Part shown: piece by piece, positions 11,591 through 22,558 of the stretch
How the letters are laid out: the number at the start of each line of letters is the position of its first letter
Position numbering within the stretch: position 1 is the stretch's first letter
Source: Dermatemys mawii
Taxonomy: Eukaryota > Chordata > Testudines > Dermatemydidae
DNA: 64,000 nucleotides
Reading direction: 5' to 3'
Assembly: GCA_007922305.1 (NCBI GenBank)
Contig: ML677334.1
Coordinates: forward strand, 60,924,858 to 60,988,857
Made by a program: the position numbers and the translations under genes
Notes under the pieces: generated by a model
What the model was told of the DNA's origin: nothing
The model's input: only the letters and a program-made list of their open reading frames with translations
The model's database searches: none

Positions 11591-12689
11591 GCTGTTGAGC
11601 CACTTCTAATCTTATTAGTAAGAGGGTCTGTCTGCTATAGGCCAACTAAAAGTAAGGCTCCTCTGTCAAAAAGGACTGGTCTAGTACTGACAAATTTAAT
11701 AGAATAACTTGATTCTGTTTTCTGCCAAGCTCCAAAGTATGCCAAAAATTGCAAATGATGTGAGCCACGAGATACAAAATGAAATAATGAACATTTGTTC
11801 TAACTTAATCTTATGCAGCATAGTGCATGACTACCATTGCTGATATGAAACATATCATGAAAGATCCGATGAGCATATGTCTGTGTTACTAAAACCTTAG
11901 GGCTAAACCACACGTGTTACATCAGACTGTTGCTGAGTGGGGGGTGGGGGTGGGGGAAAGAAGCAGGGGAACCAGCAGGAGAAACATGTGATCCCCAAGA
12001 AGTCCAGATTCTCTCTTACTGCTCTCTTGAAAGTTGTAGTAGGGTTTCCATCTAATGTGTCTTTTCTCCAGGACATCATGGCTCCAAGGAACCATGATCT
12101 GACAGCTTGAGAACATAGTCAAGCCTCTTGTCTCCTGTTTGTTAGCAGCCATGCACTAGAGTGTTGCTATCAAGCATGTTTCACTGGATTCTTCTGAGTC
12201 ATCCTGATCCGCCCCAACAGCATGGCTTTGGGACTTACCAGTTGGCTAGTGTCCATTGCTGATCCTCCTTTGCCGAGCCACACTGAGGATATGAAGACTT
12301 TTTGATATCATAATTTATAAACATTTATTGGTTAGGGACTAGTTTCAGCAATTCTTGATTGGGCATTCTTATTATTTACTTTGCTACCGAGTCCATAGGC
12401 CAGACTCAATATATGATGTATGCTGGTGGTGTCTAATGTAGGGTCCTTATGTCAGGAAGTTCACTTTGAGGAATAGACTGAAGAAATGTAGATGTTCATG
12501 ACTCAGAACTTCAGCTCTGGATCCTAACTGGGAGTCAAATTAAGAGGAATGTGTATATGGAATGAAATCTTGGCCACACTGAAGTCAATTGCAAAGTTCT
12601 CATTGATGTCAGAGGGGCCAGGGTTTCAGCCCTGGACATTATGTTCAGATGTAACTATAATAACTATAGTGTTGTGACTGAGGTACCAT
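11591..12689. other. Intergenic, no gene seen
   Basis: Nothing recognised except a short G-run at 11938-11955. Confidence 0.5.
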
Positions 12690-12930
12690 TATTTTCACTG
12701 ACTCTGGAGCTCATAGGCCTCTCACTTACACCAGTTTTACCTACTAATGGTGTAAACCCATAGGCCCGACTGTCCACTGCCTCGTCTCTTGCATAATCAT
12801 TTACATCTATGCAAAGGGAGTGCAAAGTGGAAGTAAAATGCAACCACCACTAAGTAAGTCAGCCCTTTTAACGACCAGTGTAGTTCCCTCTGATATACAC
12901 CACTGCAAGTGAGAAGAGAATTGGGCCCAG
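12690..12930. repeat. Degenerate palindromic repeats, two or more
   Basis: CTCACTTACACCAGTTTTACC and GAGAAGAGAATTGGGCCC are border phrases of the group at 18265. The stretch between is a degraded mixture. Confidence 0.4.
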
Positions 12931-14195
12931 CATGCCTTTAAAATAAGGAATGCTGTCTGTGAGACCCTCGCAGGAGACTTAAAAATCAGCATGCAAACAA
13001 AAAGCAATGTGTGTTAGGCTGACAAGACTAATATTCTACAGGGACCATACTGTCTGGATATGTTTTAGTTATTTGAAATTGTTAGTGTTATTTGTGGAAA
13101 AGTGCATCCTTCCAGCCAGTGTGCTCTAAAATCCCTCTTCCCTAGATAACTGCAGGAAGCTATACAGTATAGACTTCTTTCCCAGCAGAAGCTCTCAAGC
13201 TCCATCCTGCACGGGTTTCTATTGCTAAAACTCCTAGCAAACCTTTTTAAGCATACATGAAGAGCTCTCAATCACTGCTTGCGCTGAATAACACCTTATT
13301 CTTTCATCCCAGACTTCAGCTTGAGTTTGCAGGAGTAAGATAATGTGAGTAAGAATACTGGGTTTAAATAGTAAATATTTTCCAAACCAAGTTATGGAAA
13401 TACAACAGCTTGGAGGTTTTACCACTCCAGTGGTGGTTTAGTGATATTAAAATAATAAAATTAAGCAACAGGACACAACAGCAGGCAAACTATTATACAG
13501 TAATTTGAGTTTAGTGGGTTGTTAGGCACCAAGCCAAGAACTGAGCAGCAGTGGATGCACTAAGTGTAAATCATTACACTGTAATGCATATCCTGCCGTG
13601 CCTTATTGAAATTACAAGATAATTATATAAATTAGATCTAAATAACATCCAAACCATTTTCTGTTCAATAGCTAAATATAGAATAGATATTTTGTGTGTT
13701 TTTCCATTTATATTAAATACTATAAGGAAAAATGGCTTTGGAAACAATAAAAAGTGAAACACGGTCATGCACAGTACAGCATCTCTTAATCTTCCTGGAC
13801 CCGTGAGGTAGAACTGTCACTCAGAGAACCCTGCTAAAGTTAATAGACCTTAAAGATGATACTGAACTCCATTACTTGTATGAATCTTACAGTTTAAATA
13901 CATTTGACTCTTAAATTCAGACCCTAAATAATGCTGGCGGTGGCATATAGGGTACGTGTAGCTACACGCTGCACTGAAACGCATGATGTGGTATATAAGT
14001 ACATGCAGCAGTGACAGGGTCTGGCAGAGAAGGGGAAGCAGGGAAAGCCTCCGACACAGAGCTCTGAGTAAGCTCCAAAGCTTGTCTCTTTGACCAACAG
14101 AAATTGGTCCCATAAAATCTATTACCTCATCTCTCTAATCTGTAAAGTTAAGCATTTGTAGGATTGGGGCCTCACTAGATAAAGGGAGTCTGATT
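12931..14195. other. Intergenic, no gene seen
   Basis: No recognisable coding or repeat feature. Confidence 0.5.
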
Positions 14196-14320
14196 TTACT
14201 CACTTTTCAGATGGAGAACTGATGCATAGAGAGATTAAGTGACTTTCCCCAGGTCAAGTCAGCAGCAGCAATTGAACACAGATGTTCTAAAGGCCCTCTT
14301 CTGTACCTTAACCATAAGAT
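14196..14320 (-). mobile_element. MIR-like SINE fragment
   Basis: The order CAGATGGAGAACTGATGC, AGAGATTAAGTGACTTTCCC, CAGGTCAAGTCAGCAG is the inverted core of the same SINE family as 15375-15615. Confidence 0.65.
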
Positions 14321-14962
14321 CATTCTTCCCCATGCTACAGGGGAAACTGTAGTGTACTGTGAGCAACCTAGTCTCGAAAATCAGTTTCTAAAAGAGGATT
14401 GGCACATTTTTGCCTGTACCATAATGATTGGACAAAGCAAGTAAAAGCAATAGTAGATTGAGCGCCTTTTTAAAAGTGGGTCCAACTAAGACAGATGTTT
14501 TTGGAAAGTCACTGGGGTTGAGGATCCTGACTTCTGCTGACTTTAAATCCCTGCATGTTGAGAACAAAGAGGCAAATGGAAACAATACCTTTTTTATTGT
14601 CTCATTCAACCTTCCAGTTATCTCCCATTAGTGTTTAAGAGGGTGGCAGGAACATTTTTTTCCTTTTCAAAGGGTTTGTGTTTGCCAAGAAAAACAGCAG
14701 TTGACATTTCATCAGTATAACGGTTTACTCAAAGAGTAATTGAGGGAGAACACAGCAAAATTAAGGCAAGGTTAGGTTCATGCAGGGGCTATGCAGACAA
14801 CATAGACAAAAGGAACAATATTCAGCAAAAACTCAACAGCGCATAGCACCGTGAGGCCGAGATCCTGACTGAGGCCTCTGGCACCATCATAGTAATAGAT
14901 ATTAAGTTAATAATAATAAAACAGAGCCAGCTCTGGCCATAGGAAACTGAAATGTTCTAGAG

Positions 14963-15296
14963 CAGGAATTGGCAACCTTTGGCACACAGCCCACCAGGAT
15001 AAGCCCCCTGGCGGGTCCAGCCAGTTTGTTAAACTGCCACACCCACAGGTCTGGCCGATCGCAGCTCCACTGGCCACGGTTCGCCATTCCAGGCCAACTG
15101 GGGCTGCAGGAAACAGTGGCCAGCACAACTCTCAGCCTGCGCCGCTTCCCACAGCCCCCTTTGGCGTGGGACAGTGAACTGTGGTCAGTGGGAACCACAG
15201 TTGGCTGAACCTGCAGACGCAGCAGGTAAACAAACTGGCCTGGCCCACCAGGGGCCTTACTCTGGAGGGCTGTGTGCCAAAGGTTGCTGATCCCTG
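14963..15296. mobile_element. Non-autonomous hAT element with exact 8-bp duplication
   Basis: The left end CAGGAATTGGCAACCTTTGG and right end CCAAAGGTTGCTGATCCCTG are inverted repeats. TTCTAGAG lies on both sides (14955-14962 and 15297-15304). The GC-rich core contains spurious long open frames. Confidence 0.88.
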
Positions 15297-15374
15297 TTCT
15301 AGAGCCATCATTAATTACAAGATTAAGTGAATGAACCAAGGCTGGTGTATTATTTCAGTGACTGCAGTACAAAT

Positions 15375-15615
15375 AGAGAGGAGGCTGCGCTAGTAACCAG
15401 GGCACTTGTCTACAACTTGAGAGATCAAGGATCAAGTCCTTGCTTCCTCCACAGACTTTCTACATGATGTTAGGCAAGCACTTAGCTTTCATGTGCCTCA
15501 GTTCCTGATCTGTAAAATGGGGATGACGGCACTTCCTTACCTCATATGAGTGTTCTAAGGATAAATATATTAAAGGGCATTAGGGTGCTAATAGGGAAAT
15601 ATATAAATACATTTC
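15375..15615 (+). mobile_element. MIR/CORE-like SINE, plus strand
   Basis: A tRNA-like head (TAGTAACCAGGGCACTTG and a GATCAAGG-type B-box region), then TGCCTCAGTTCCTGATCTGT and AAATGGGGATGACGGCAC, then a TCATATGAGTGTTCTAAGGAT tail, follow the order of MIR-type SINEs in amniotes. Confidence 0.75.
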
Positions 15616-15831
15616 AGAGAACATAGAAAACATTTAATTACAGCTTCACTTCAGCAGTAAAACTCTAGCCTGTAACTACACTATTTCAAAGTAACATGCT
15701 GCCCACATGATATCATACATGATATTATTAACACTTTTTCAAGATTTTGATGCACTTTACAGAGTTTAATGGTAAAATCCTGACCCATCTGAAATCAGTG
15801 GCAACTTTCATTGATACCAAGATTTTACTTT

Positions 15832-15886
15832 AACTGATTTAGGTTTAACTGATTTAGGTTCAAATTTACTTGAACTGATTTAGGTT
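15832..15886 (+). repeat. Short tandem repeat of AACTGATTTAGGTT
   Basis: Three exact copies start at 15832, 15847 and 15873. Confidence 0.85.
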
Positions 15887-15985
15887 CAAATGATGTCTGG
15901 CCCTTCACAGATATGTTGGAGAGGGGATAGTCTACTGATCCAGCACATTCCAGGCAATGGAGAGCACAAAAGGAGTATCTAATAT

Positions 15986-16081
15986 GGCTTGTCTTCATTG
16001 CTAATATATCTGCATGTCTTATTTAAGGGTAACTAATGCAAGTGAGCTATCATGAGGTAAAAGCACAGTGAAGAATAGGCA
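15986..16081. mobile_element. Short MITE related to the 16279 element
   Basis: GGCTTGTCTTCATTGC at the left and CACAGTGAAGAATAGGC at the right are degenerate inverted ends of the same type as the neighbouring element. Confidence 0.4.
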
Positions 16082-16278
16082 CTTTAGTTTTGCTATGAGG
16101 TAAACTCTCTGATTTCAGCCAGATGCTGCCATGTGGAATTGACCTCAACGAGTTTACCTCATGTGCTTTGCCTTCACTGTGTTTTTACACTGGGAAAGCT
16201 CATACACATGTGTTACTATGCAGCAGACAAGAGAGCTGTTTGAAGAGCGAAGACAAAGCCCCATGCTGATAGTACAGA

Positions 16279-16612
16279 GGGCTTATCTTCACTGTAGAGT
16301 TAACTTGAGTTATAAATGTAGAGTTTAGAATGCTAAAATCAGTTAGTATCCTACTCACACAAAAAAACCTTAACTCAAGCATGGTGATGCTTTTTAACTC
16401 AAGTTAGCTGACCCACCAGGGGTTACCGGCTATAACTCCAGTTAATACAGCTTGTCAGCTGCTGTAACAGCCACTCAGTGCTGATAATACAATAGTCCAT
16501 TTAGCTCAAGTCTTATTTTGAAGTGTGGCAGCTCTCACTCAAGCTAGGCTAACTCAAGAGGAGTTAACTCAAGTATAGATAACTTGAGCTAAGTCTGCAG
16601 TGAAGACAGCCT
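16279..16612. mobile_element. MITE with TAACTTGAGT-rich inverted ends
   Basis: The left end GGCTTATCTTCACTGTAGAG pairs with the right end CTGCAGTGAAGACAGCC, and AACTCAAGTTA-like motifs recur throughout. A related piece with GGCTTGTCTTCATTGC lies at 15986-16081, so two related insertions are adjacent. Confidence 0.55.
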
Positions 16613-18264
16613 GGGTGAGGTAAAAAAAAAAAGTGTTATAATCCCCATTTGTCAGATGAGTAAACTGGGGCACTGAGCAATAAAAAGATATATTTTCATT
16701 TGGGTTATACCCTTTTTTGATGACACAATTTGCTCCGAGGTTTTTGTCCCCTTCTGATGAATTGCAGATGCAAATGCCTCTGTTGGATTGCAAGTACATA
16801 TTAAGCAGAGTTACAAATATTCAGATTTGTGCCACAGTTGAATTGCAAGTGACGTTTCATCATGGCAACAAAAATTTTGAGAAGGGTGGCCATTCTTTTG
16901 AAAATCTATGCCTAATGAATTGGCCATTGCCATAAAGGAAGAGCTGGGGTTTCATGATGAGCACAAGTCATTTTGTCTTTTTTCCGTGTTGTCCCAGAAT
17001 TCATTAAGTGGATATAAAGGAGACATTTCTTGTTCCTTGCTGGTGACAAGTATAAATATAATACCTTTATTACCTTATAAAATACCTTCACCCAATACCA
17101 CTCATCAGTCCTTCTTTCTTTCCAGTCCATATGCTGCCCCACGTATGGAAAGGGTTTTTTTTTCCCACATCATGTCTTCAGATACATTTTCAGAGGCTCG
17201 TTGACAATCACTGAAGCTGGTGCAGGATGAAGTGCCAACCTAAACCCTTACGCTCCATGAAAAAGCAGGTGCCCTGACGACTGGTGTTCTGACGGGGAAA
17301 GATCAGCTTGAATTTAGGGCTCTGGTTCCCTAACTGCTGAAGGGATATGCTAAATCAGTCAGTCAGATAGCCTGCTCCAGCTCCCATTGAAGTCAATGTA
17401 AGTTTTGCTGCTGGCTTTACAGCAGGATCAGGCTTTAATCAGGGGCATCATTTCAGAAAAATTTGGGGGTGGGGAGAAGGCAAAGTTGTGGCAGCACGTA
17501 GAATATTATATTGTCCCTGGCTTTAATATTGTTAATATCACCATTTCATTTTATCTGTCTATTCTTTTGGTATCTATGTACTGGCTTTCTAGCTGCCTCA
17601 ATGCAGCAATGGGCTGACAATAGGGGACACCCAAATACATATAGTACAATTGCATTGGTGACCTACACCACATGGACTCATACAATTCTGCATAAGAGGC
17701 ACCTAAGCCTGAGTTGTAAAATTGTCAATGTTAATTAATGAAATTCCTAGCACTTATGTTTGTGTCAAAACCTTTCACCTGGTCTAAACATTGTTGTATA
17801 TTTATTTAATTTGGTTTTTTTTTAAAAAAAAAGACATAATTTTTTTATGAGTTGTGAAGCCAGATACATAGTTAGGTACAGGTGTTCCATGCATATGAAG
17901 AATGCATTATATTATTGTAATCAAAAGCCGTGCTAAAGTTAAATACCATGGGTGTTTCAGATTTTTTTTAAATTACAAAGCAACCAGCTTAATAATCTAG
18001 TAATATAACATTTTAAAAAATCAACATTTATTTCCTCTGGTAGGTTAATTTACTGTGCTATTTTTGGTTCAATAACTATGTATCTAGCACAATAACCAGG
18101 AAACAGTCACATACCACAGTGTGGTAAATTATCTTTACTTGTATGTTTGTTTTATAACAGCCACCATTTAATACAATGTGAGGCCAGAGAGGCTGAGACA
18201 TGTTTGAGGCTGAAGCTCAATTCCTTGCGATGATGCTGACAGGTTCAGAGCAATGTGTAAACAG
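16613..18264. other. Intergenic, few repeat fragments
   Basis: A MIR-like scrap at about 16637-16680, the fold-back fragment at 17360-17440 and a trace of a repeat at 17438-17480 (GGGGCATCATTTCAGAAAAA). AT-rich otherwise. Confidence 0.5.
17360..17440. repeat. Palindromic repeat fragment (CCCATTGAAGTCAATG type)
   Basis: AGCTCCCATTGAAGTCAATG followed by TTACAGCAGGATCAGGC is half of a common amniote fold-back repeat. Confidence 0.45.
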
Positions 18265-18350
18265 TGTGCCTGATTCTCCTCTGCTACCCGTTTTACACAG
18301 AGCAGTACAGTAATTCCTGATTTACACTGGTGTGAGTGACAGGAGAATCA
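18265..18350. repeat. Palindromic repeat (TGATTCTCCT...AGGAGAATCA)
   Basis: GCCTGATTCTCCTCTGCTAC pairs with GTGACAGGAGAATCA. The centre holds GATTTACACTGGTGT, the mark of this repeat group, also seen in SNAI2 intron 2. Confidence 0.6.
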
Positions 18351-18879
18351 GTTCAATTGAGATCAGCTGCTGGGAAGGGAGCAGCTTGAGTTTCTCTGTA
18401 ATGATCCTTCTGGTTGAAGTAAGAAGCCTGGAGGGAACTAAATTCAGACTATCTCAGCTAGGAAGACTGGTCCAAACAAGGTATGAGAGACTAGGAAAGG
18501 AGAAAATGGGGTGATTTTCTGGCCTTTGCAGACCTCTCTTCAAAAAGTACAAAAGGAAATTGGAGAATTCATTGGACTCTTGTCACATTTCACCTTTACA
18601 ACTGGGAGTACCTTAGTTTAGCTAGGTCAAGAACTGATTAAAACAGATATTATTACTTGTTTAAATGGCCCCAAAAGTGTTGTAAATTATATTATTTTAT
18701 TTAAGTTTTTGACTTTTTTTGTGAAAACTGGTTGAATGATATAAAGAAGCCGGGTACTTACCTGGCCCTCACGCCTTAGTATCTGAGCACCTCGGAAACA
18801 TTAATGATTTGATCCCCCAGTACCACTATGAGGCAGGGGGAAGTACTCCATCTTACAGCTGGATAACTGAGAGACATAC

Positions 18880-19055
18880 TGGGCAAGGCTATGATTTTCA
18901 AAATGCTGAGTTATTTGGGTATCCAACTTGAGACACCTTAAAGGGGCCTGATTTTCAGAGAATGAGTGCTTGTTTTCTGAAATCAATTCCCCGTAAGAAG
19001 TCACAAGCTGGACAAGCAAAAACTGGGGCATCTACCCCTACTAGTCACTTCTGAA
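18880..19055. repeat. Degenerate fold-back repeat (CTGATTTTCAGA type)
   Basis: GCTATGATTTTCAAAATGCTG, CACCTTAAAGGGGCCTGATT and CTAGTCACTTCTGAAATT are ordered as in a widespread repeat whose arms pair through TTTTCAGA/TCTGAAAA. Confidence 0.5.
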
Positions 19056-21341
19056 ATTTTTTTATCCTCAATAACTTACCCCATAGTCACCATGAAATTT
19101 GTCATTGTTTGATATTGAACACAGATTTACCAAGTCCCAGCTTACAGCTTTAACCACATGGCCATCCTTCTTCTCTTTGAGGTAGTATAGCTTCTCCTGA
19201 ACTCCTTTCCTCATAAAGCCAAATTAAATCTATAACTTTAGGGACGCCATCCAGTAAATATTAAAGGGAGTGGAAGGAGGAAATATTTATTTTGTGTGCA
19301 GCCAAGAGGTAGTTGGAATCATTTTGTAACATCAGATAACTGTGAAGAACACCTAACATATTGTGGAATAAAACTCTCACCTCTTGAGGCATTCCCTTTA
19401 TGCCATGAGCCTGCTATATCTCACAAACTAAGATGGCTAGGTATTTGATTAAAACAACTTCCAGGAACAGCTAGGTGTTGCTCAGGTTAATATTGGTGAC
19501 TCATTAGGTGGCAGTGTTTCCTCTGCTTCAGCATGGTGGAAGGATCATTGCGCTGATGGAGATGCCGACTCTTTAACAGGACATAAAACCAATGTCCCTG
19601 CTACAGGTGGTCAATAAATAGTCCATGAGACATTTCATAATAGTAGAGATCCTTGTCAAGTTTCCCTACATTTGAGTCCCATTTCTTCACAATTGAACCA
19701 ACTCACCTTCCCTCATGTTTCAGCCCCTTCAATTCCTAACCCCTCATTTCCCATATTTGATCCATATTTCTCCACATCTGAGTCCTCTCTACCCATATTC
19801 TCCATATCTGATCTACCCACCCTTCCAGCATGGTATGGGCTCCCTTCTCCTTCCTCAGCTTCACTGGTGCTGTTGCTGTTCTTTTCCTCCCATGCACAAG
19901 AGACACCTCTCCCTGCAAGGTTGACTGCTACTATGGAGACAGCAGCCAATCCTGCAGGTAGATGGGGGCTCTGTAAGCTGAGGGGCCAGAGAGCAGTATT
20001 CATCAGTGATCTGTTGCTCATACTGCTTGCGAAACAGAAACACAGTTTCTTTTTATGATTAAAATGAGAAAGTTACACTTCTTAGCACATTTTTACAATC
20101 TCCTCTTCATCAATAAGATTTAGGCCATTGTAGCTACAAGTCTATTTAGGTATTGTGGTTTTGACAATCTGTGCAATGAGTTATGTTTGCTTTTTGCTGT
20201 AATGCACCAAGGCAATATGTAACATATCAAACTCATTTTTTAAAGATGTTTTAAGTCACCAAAACATTTGCAGAAGTAAAAAAGAGAGGGTGTGTAAACC
20301 TAACTCATGTTTTGTGCATTAAAACTACTTTTTGGAACACACAGATGTCCTGTCCTACGAAATAAAAACCAAATAGGAGCAGAGTTCATGGACAGTAACT
20401 CTTGCTTTGAGTTGGAGACATCTCTCTAGACATGTTTATTATCAGTTTGTACTGACTCAACTTCAGGTTTAACAACAAAATAAAAAGCTGTCTCGTTTAA
20501 AGGAAGATGTAACTCATTTCATGAACAGAACGCTATCCAACCACAAACAGCTGCTTCCATATGTTGCTTTTAACAGGACATATTCTTTATTAAATGGCAT
20601 CTTTAAGATTAAGTTGTGTGCTGGAAATAAACATAACAAAAGAGTGAAATGATTAAGGATAACACTGACCTTCGCCAGGAGAAGATACATTTAGTTTTAC
20701 TTGATGATGAATCTGCATGACCCAGACAGGGTGTATGAATATTGGCTACCACTCCATTGTGCGATATTTTTGAGGAACTAAATAAATATCTCTGATAAGG
20801 GAGAAAAGTAACTTTGGCCCCATCTACACTGGTTTTAAACCAAATTTAATATATGCTAAAACATATCTTTTTAATTAGTTTTTGTAACATAATTTGGACC
20901 TGACACTGCTCTCTGGACAAACTGTGTTAGAAACTGTTGTATTTGGAACCCTGTGTTAGCCAAGTTGAGATACAGTTCCTTATGGTATCATCATGTTCCC
21001 TTTGAAGTTTAAGTTTTGCCTTGACTTCAATGGGAGTAGGATCAGGCCACTAGGATTCAATCCTCTAAGGTGCTAAGCAAGCTGGCTTGATCTGCCAAAC
21101 CACTTAAACACATGCTTAATTTTGACTAGGGTTTGAGGGTCTGTGTAAATGATGCCAAACTTTGATACTAACTTTGATAATGACATAGTTTTTGCTTTAT
21201 ATCTATCATGATGAGAGAGAAAATGTGAATCCTTCCCCATAGTTGCACACACCCCATAGTTAAATATTAACTGTGGGTGGTGTATTTACTGATCTTTCTT
21301 CTACTCCTAAAGAATTCAAAAATAAAATGATGATTTGCATG
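19056..21341. other. Intergenic, mostly unique
   Basis: A pyrimidine-rich patch at 19660-19880 produces a spurious 128-codon frame. Palindromic-repeat scraps lie at about 21000-21130. The 20080-20700 stretch has no visible repeat and is a candidate for alignment-based conservation tests. Confidence 0.5.
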
Positions 21342-21349
21342 GTATAGAA

Positions 21350-21565
21350 TAGTTGTTCTCAAACTTTTGTACTGGTGACCCCTTTCATATAAAAAGCCAC
21401 TGGGTGCGACTCCTCCTTATAAATTAAAAACATTTTATATATTTAACAACATTATAAATGCTTGAGGCAAAACAGGATTTTGGGGTGGAGGCTGACAGCT
21501 TGCAACCCCATGTAAGAACCTTGTGACCCCCTGAGGGGTCCCGACCCCCAGTTTGAGAACCCCTG
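21350..21565. mobile_element. hAT (Charlie-like) MITE with exact 8-bp duplication
   Basis: The ends TTGTTCTCAAACTTTTG and CAGTTTGAGAACCCCTG are inverted repeats of the widespread GGTTCTCAAACT type. GTATAGAA flanks the element at 21342-21349 and 21566-21573. Confidence 0.88.
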
Positions 21566-21968
21566 GTATAGAACGATCTGATTTAGGCTTCTTGGGCCCT
21601 TGGTTCCAAGGTCTTGCTGTCTCCCTTACAATCTATTTCTAGTGACCGGTAGTACACTACTTCCTACCATATGTCCATATTACTATCTTATAATGGGAGT
21701 CTATGTACTGTCTTCAGTGGGCTTTGGATCAGACCTTTGGAAGATGGTACTTTTCATGTAATGCTCTTTGCTAATAAAACTGGTATATAATTAAGTATCC
21801 TATATACATATATCTTTTAATTTAACATAACTTGCAGTCATTTTTTTGAATTTTAAATAGTTTAAAGGACAATAAGCCATTTTTCATTTGGAGTTCTATA
21901 AAAATGGAAGATTATTGTTCTTCATCAAGCGATACATGAAACTCTATTGATGCCAGTCTAGCCATAGT

Positions 21969-22558
21969 CAAGGGCAGATTAAGGCATAAGCACTATATGC
22001 TCATGCATAGGGTACATGGAGCCTCTGGAGCCATGTGGCGAAATGAGAATCTGAGCTTTCGTTTAATATACACAATGTATTTTTTGCCCTCTTGAATTCA
22101 ATGAAATGTAACTGACACCTGCCTGAGTTTGCAGAAAGCAAGATAGAGCTTCAAAAGGTGTGAACTGCTCCCTTTGGCTACACTCTGAAGCTGCTGACAG
22201 GGGGACTGAGGCCACAGCATATGGCAGGGCCATGAGACTCCCTGAGCCCGTGGTGGGCAACCGTGGGCCTCATGCGTCCTGTCAGGGTAATCCACTGGCA
22301 GACTGTCAGACCGCTTGTTTACATTTGCACAGTTGTCTGCAGCTCCCAGTGGTGACAGTTCTCAGTTTCTGGCCAATGGGAGCTGCGGGAAGTGGCGGCC
22401 AGGCCCGTGCCGCATCCTGCACTCCCACTGGCTGGAACGGTGAACTGGAAGCTGCGGAGGGCTATGCAAATGTAAACAGTCTGGCAGCCAGCCAGCAGAT
22501 TGCCTTGCCCACCACTTTCCTAAGTAAAGTGTGCCTAGGTCACCTTAATTTGCCTTAG
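21969..22558. mobile_element. Outer non-autonomous DNA element (AGGGCAGATTAAGG ends)
   Basis: The left end CAAGGGCAGATTAAGG pairs with the right end at 22543-22558 (13 of 16 complementary). No target duplication could be matched, so the borders are approximate. A second GC-rich element lies inside. Confidence 0.5.
22250..22515. mobile_element. Inner GC-rich hAT-like element
   Basis: GTGGTGGGCAA at the left and TTGCCCACCAC at the right are perfect 11-bp inverted repeats around a GC-rich body with phrases such as CCAATGGGAGCTGCGGGAAG. It lies wholly inside the 21969-22558 element. No clear 8-bp duplication was found. Confidence 0.6.

Noticed and set aside
14902..15339. 145-codon open frame
   Set aside because: It coincides with the GC-rich hAT element at 14963-15296 and crosses both of its borders.
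15375..15450. tRNA gene
   Set aside because: The tRNA-like promoter boxes belong to the head of a MIR-type SINE and no cloverleaf is evident.
15832..15886. CRISPR-like repeats
   Set aside because: Units of 14 bp with irregular short spacing, in a vertebrate genome.
19672..20058. 128-codon Ser/Pro-rich open frame
   Set aside because: Pyrimidine-rich low-complexity DNA with no recognisable family and overlapping frames of similar length on both strands.
22160..22558. 132-codon open frame
   Set aside because: It spans the nested GC-rich DNA element and ends at the outer element border.
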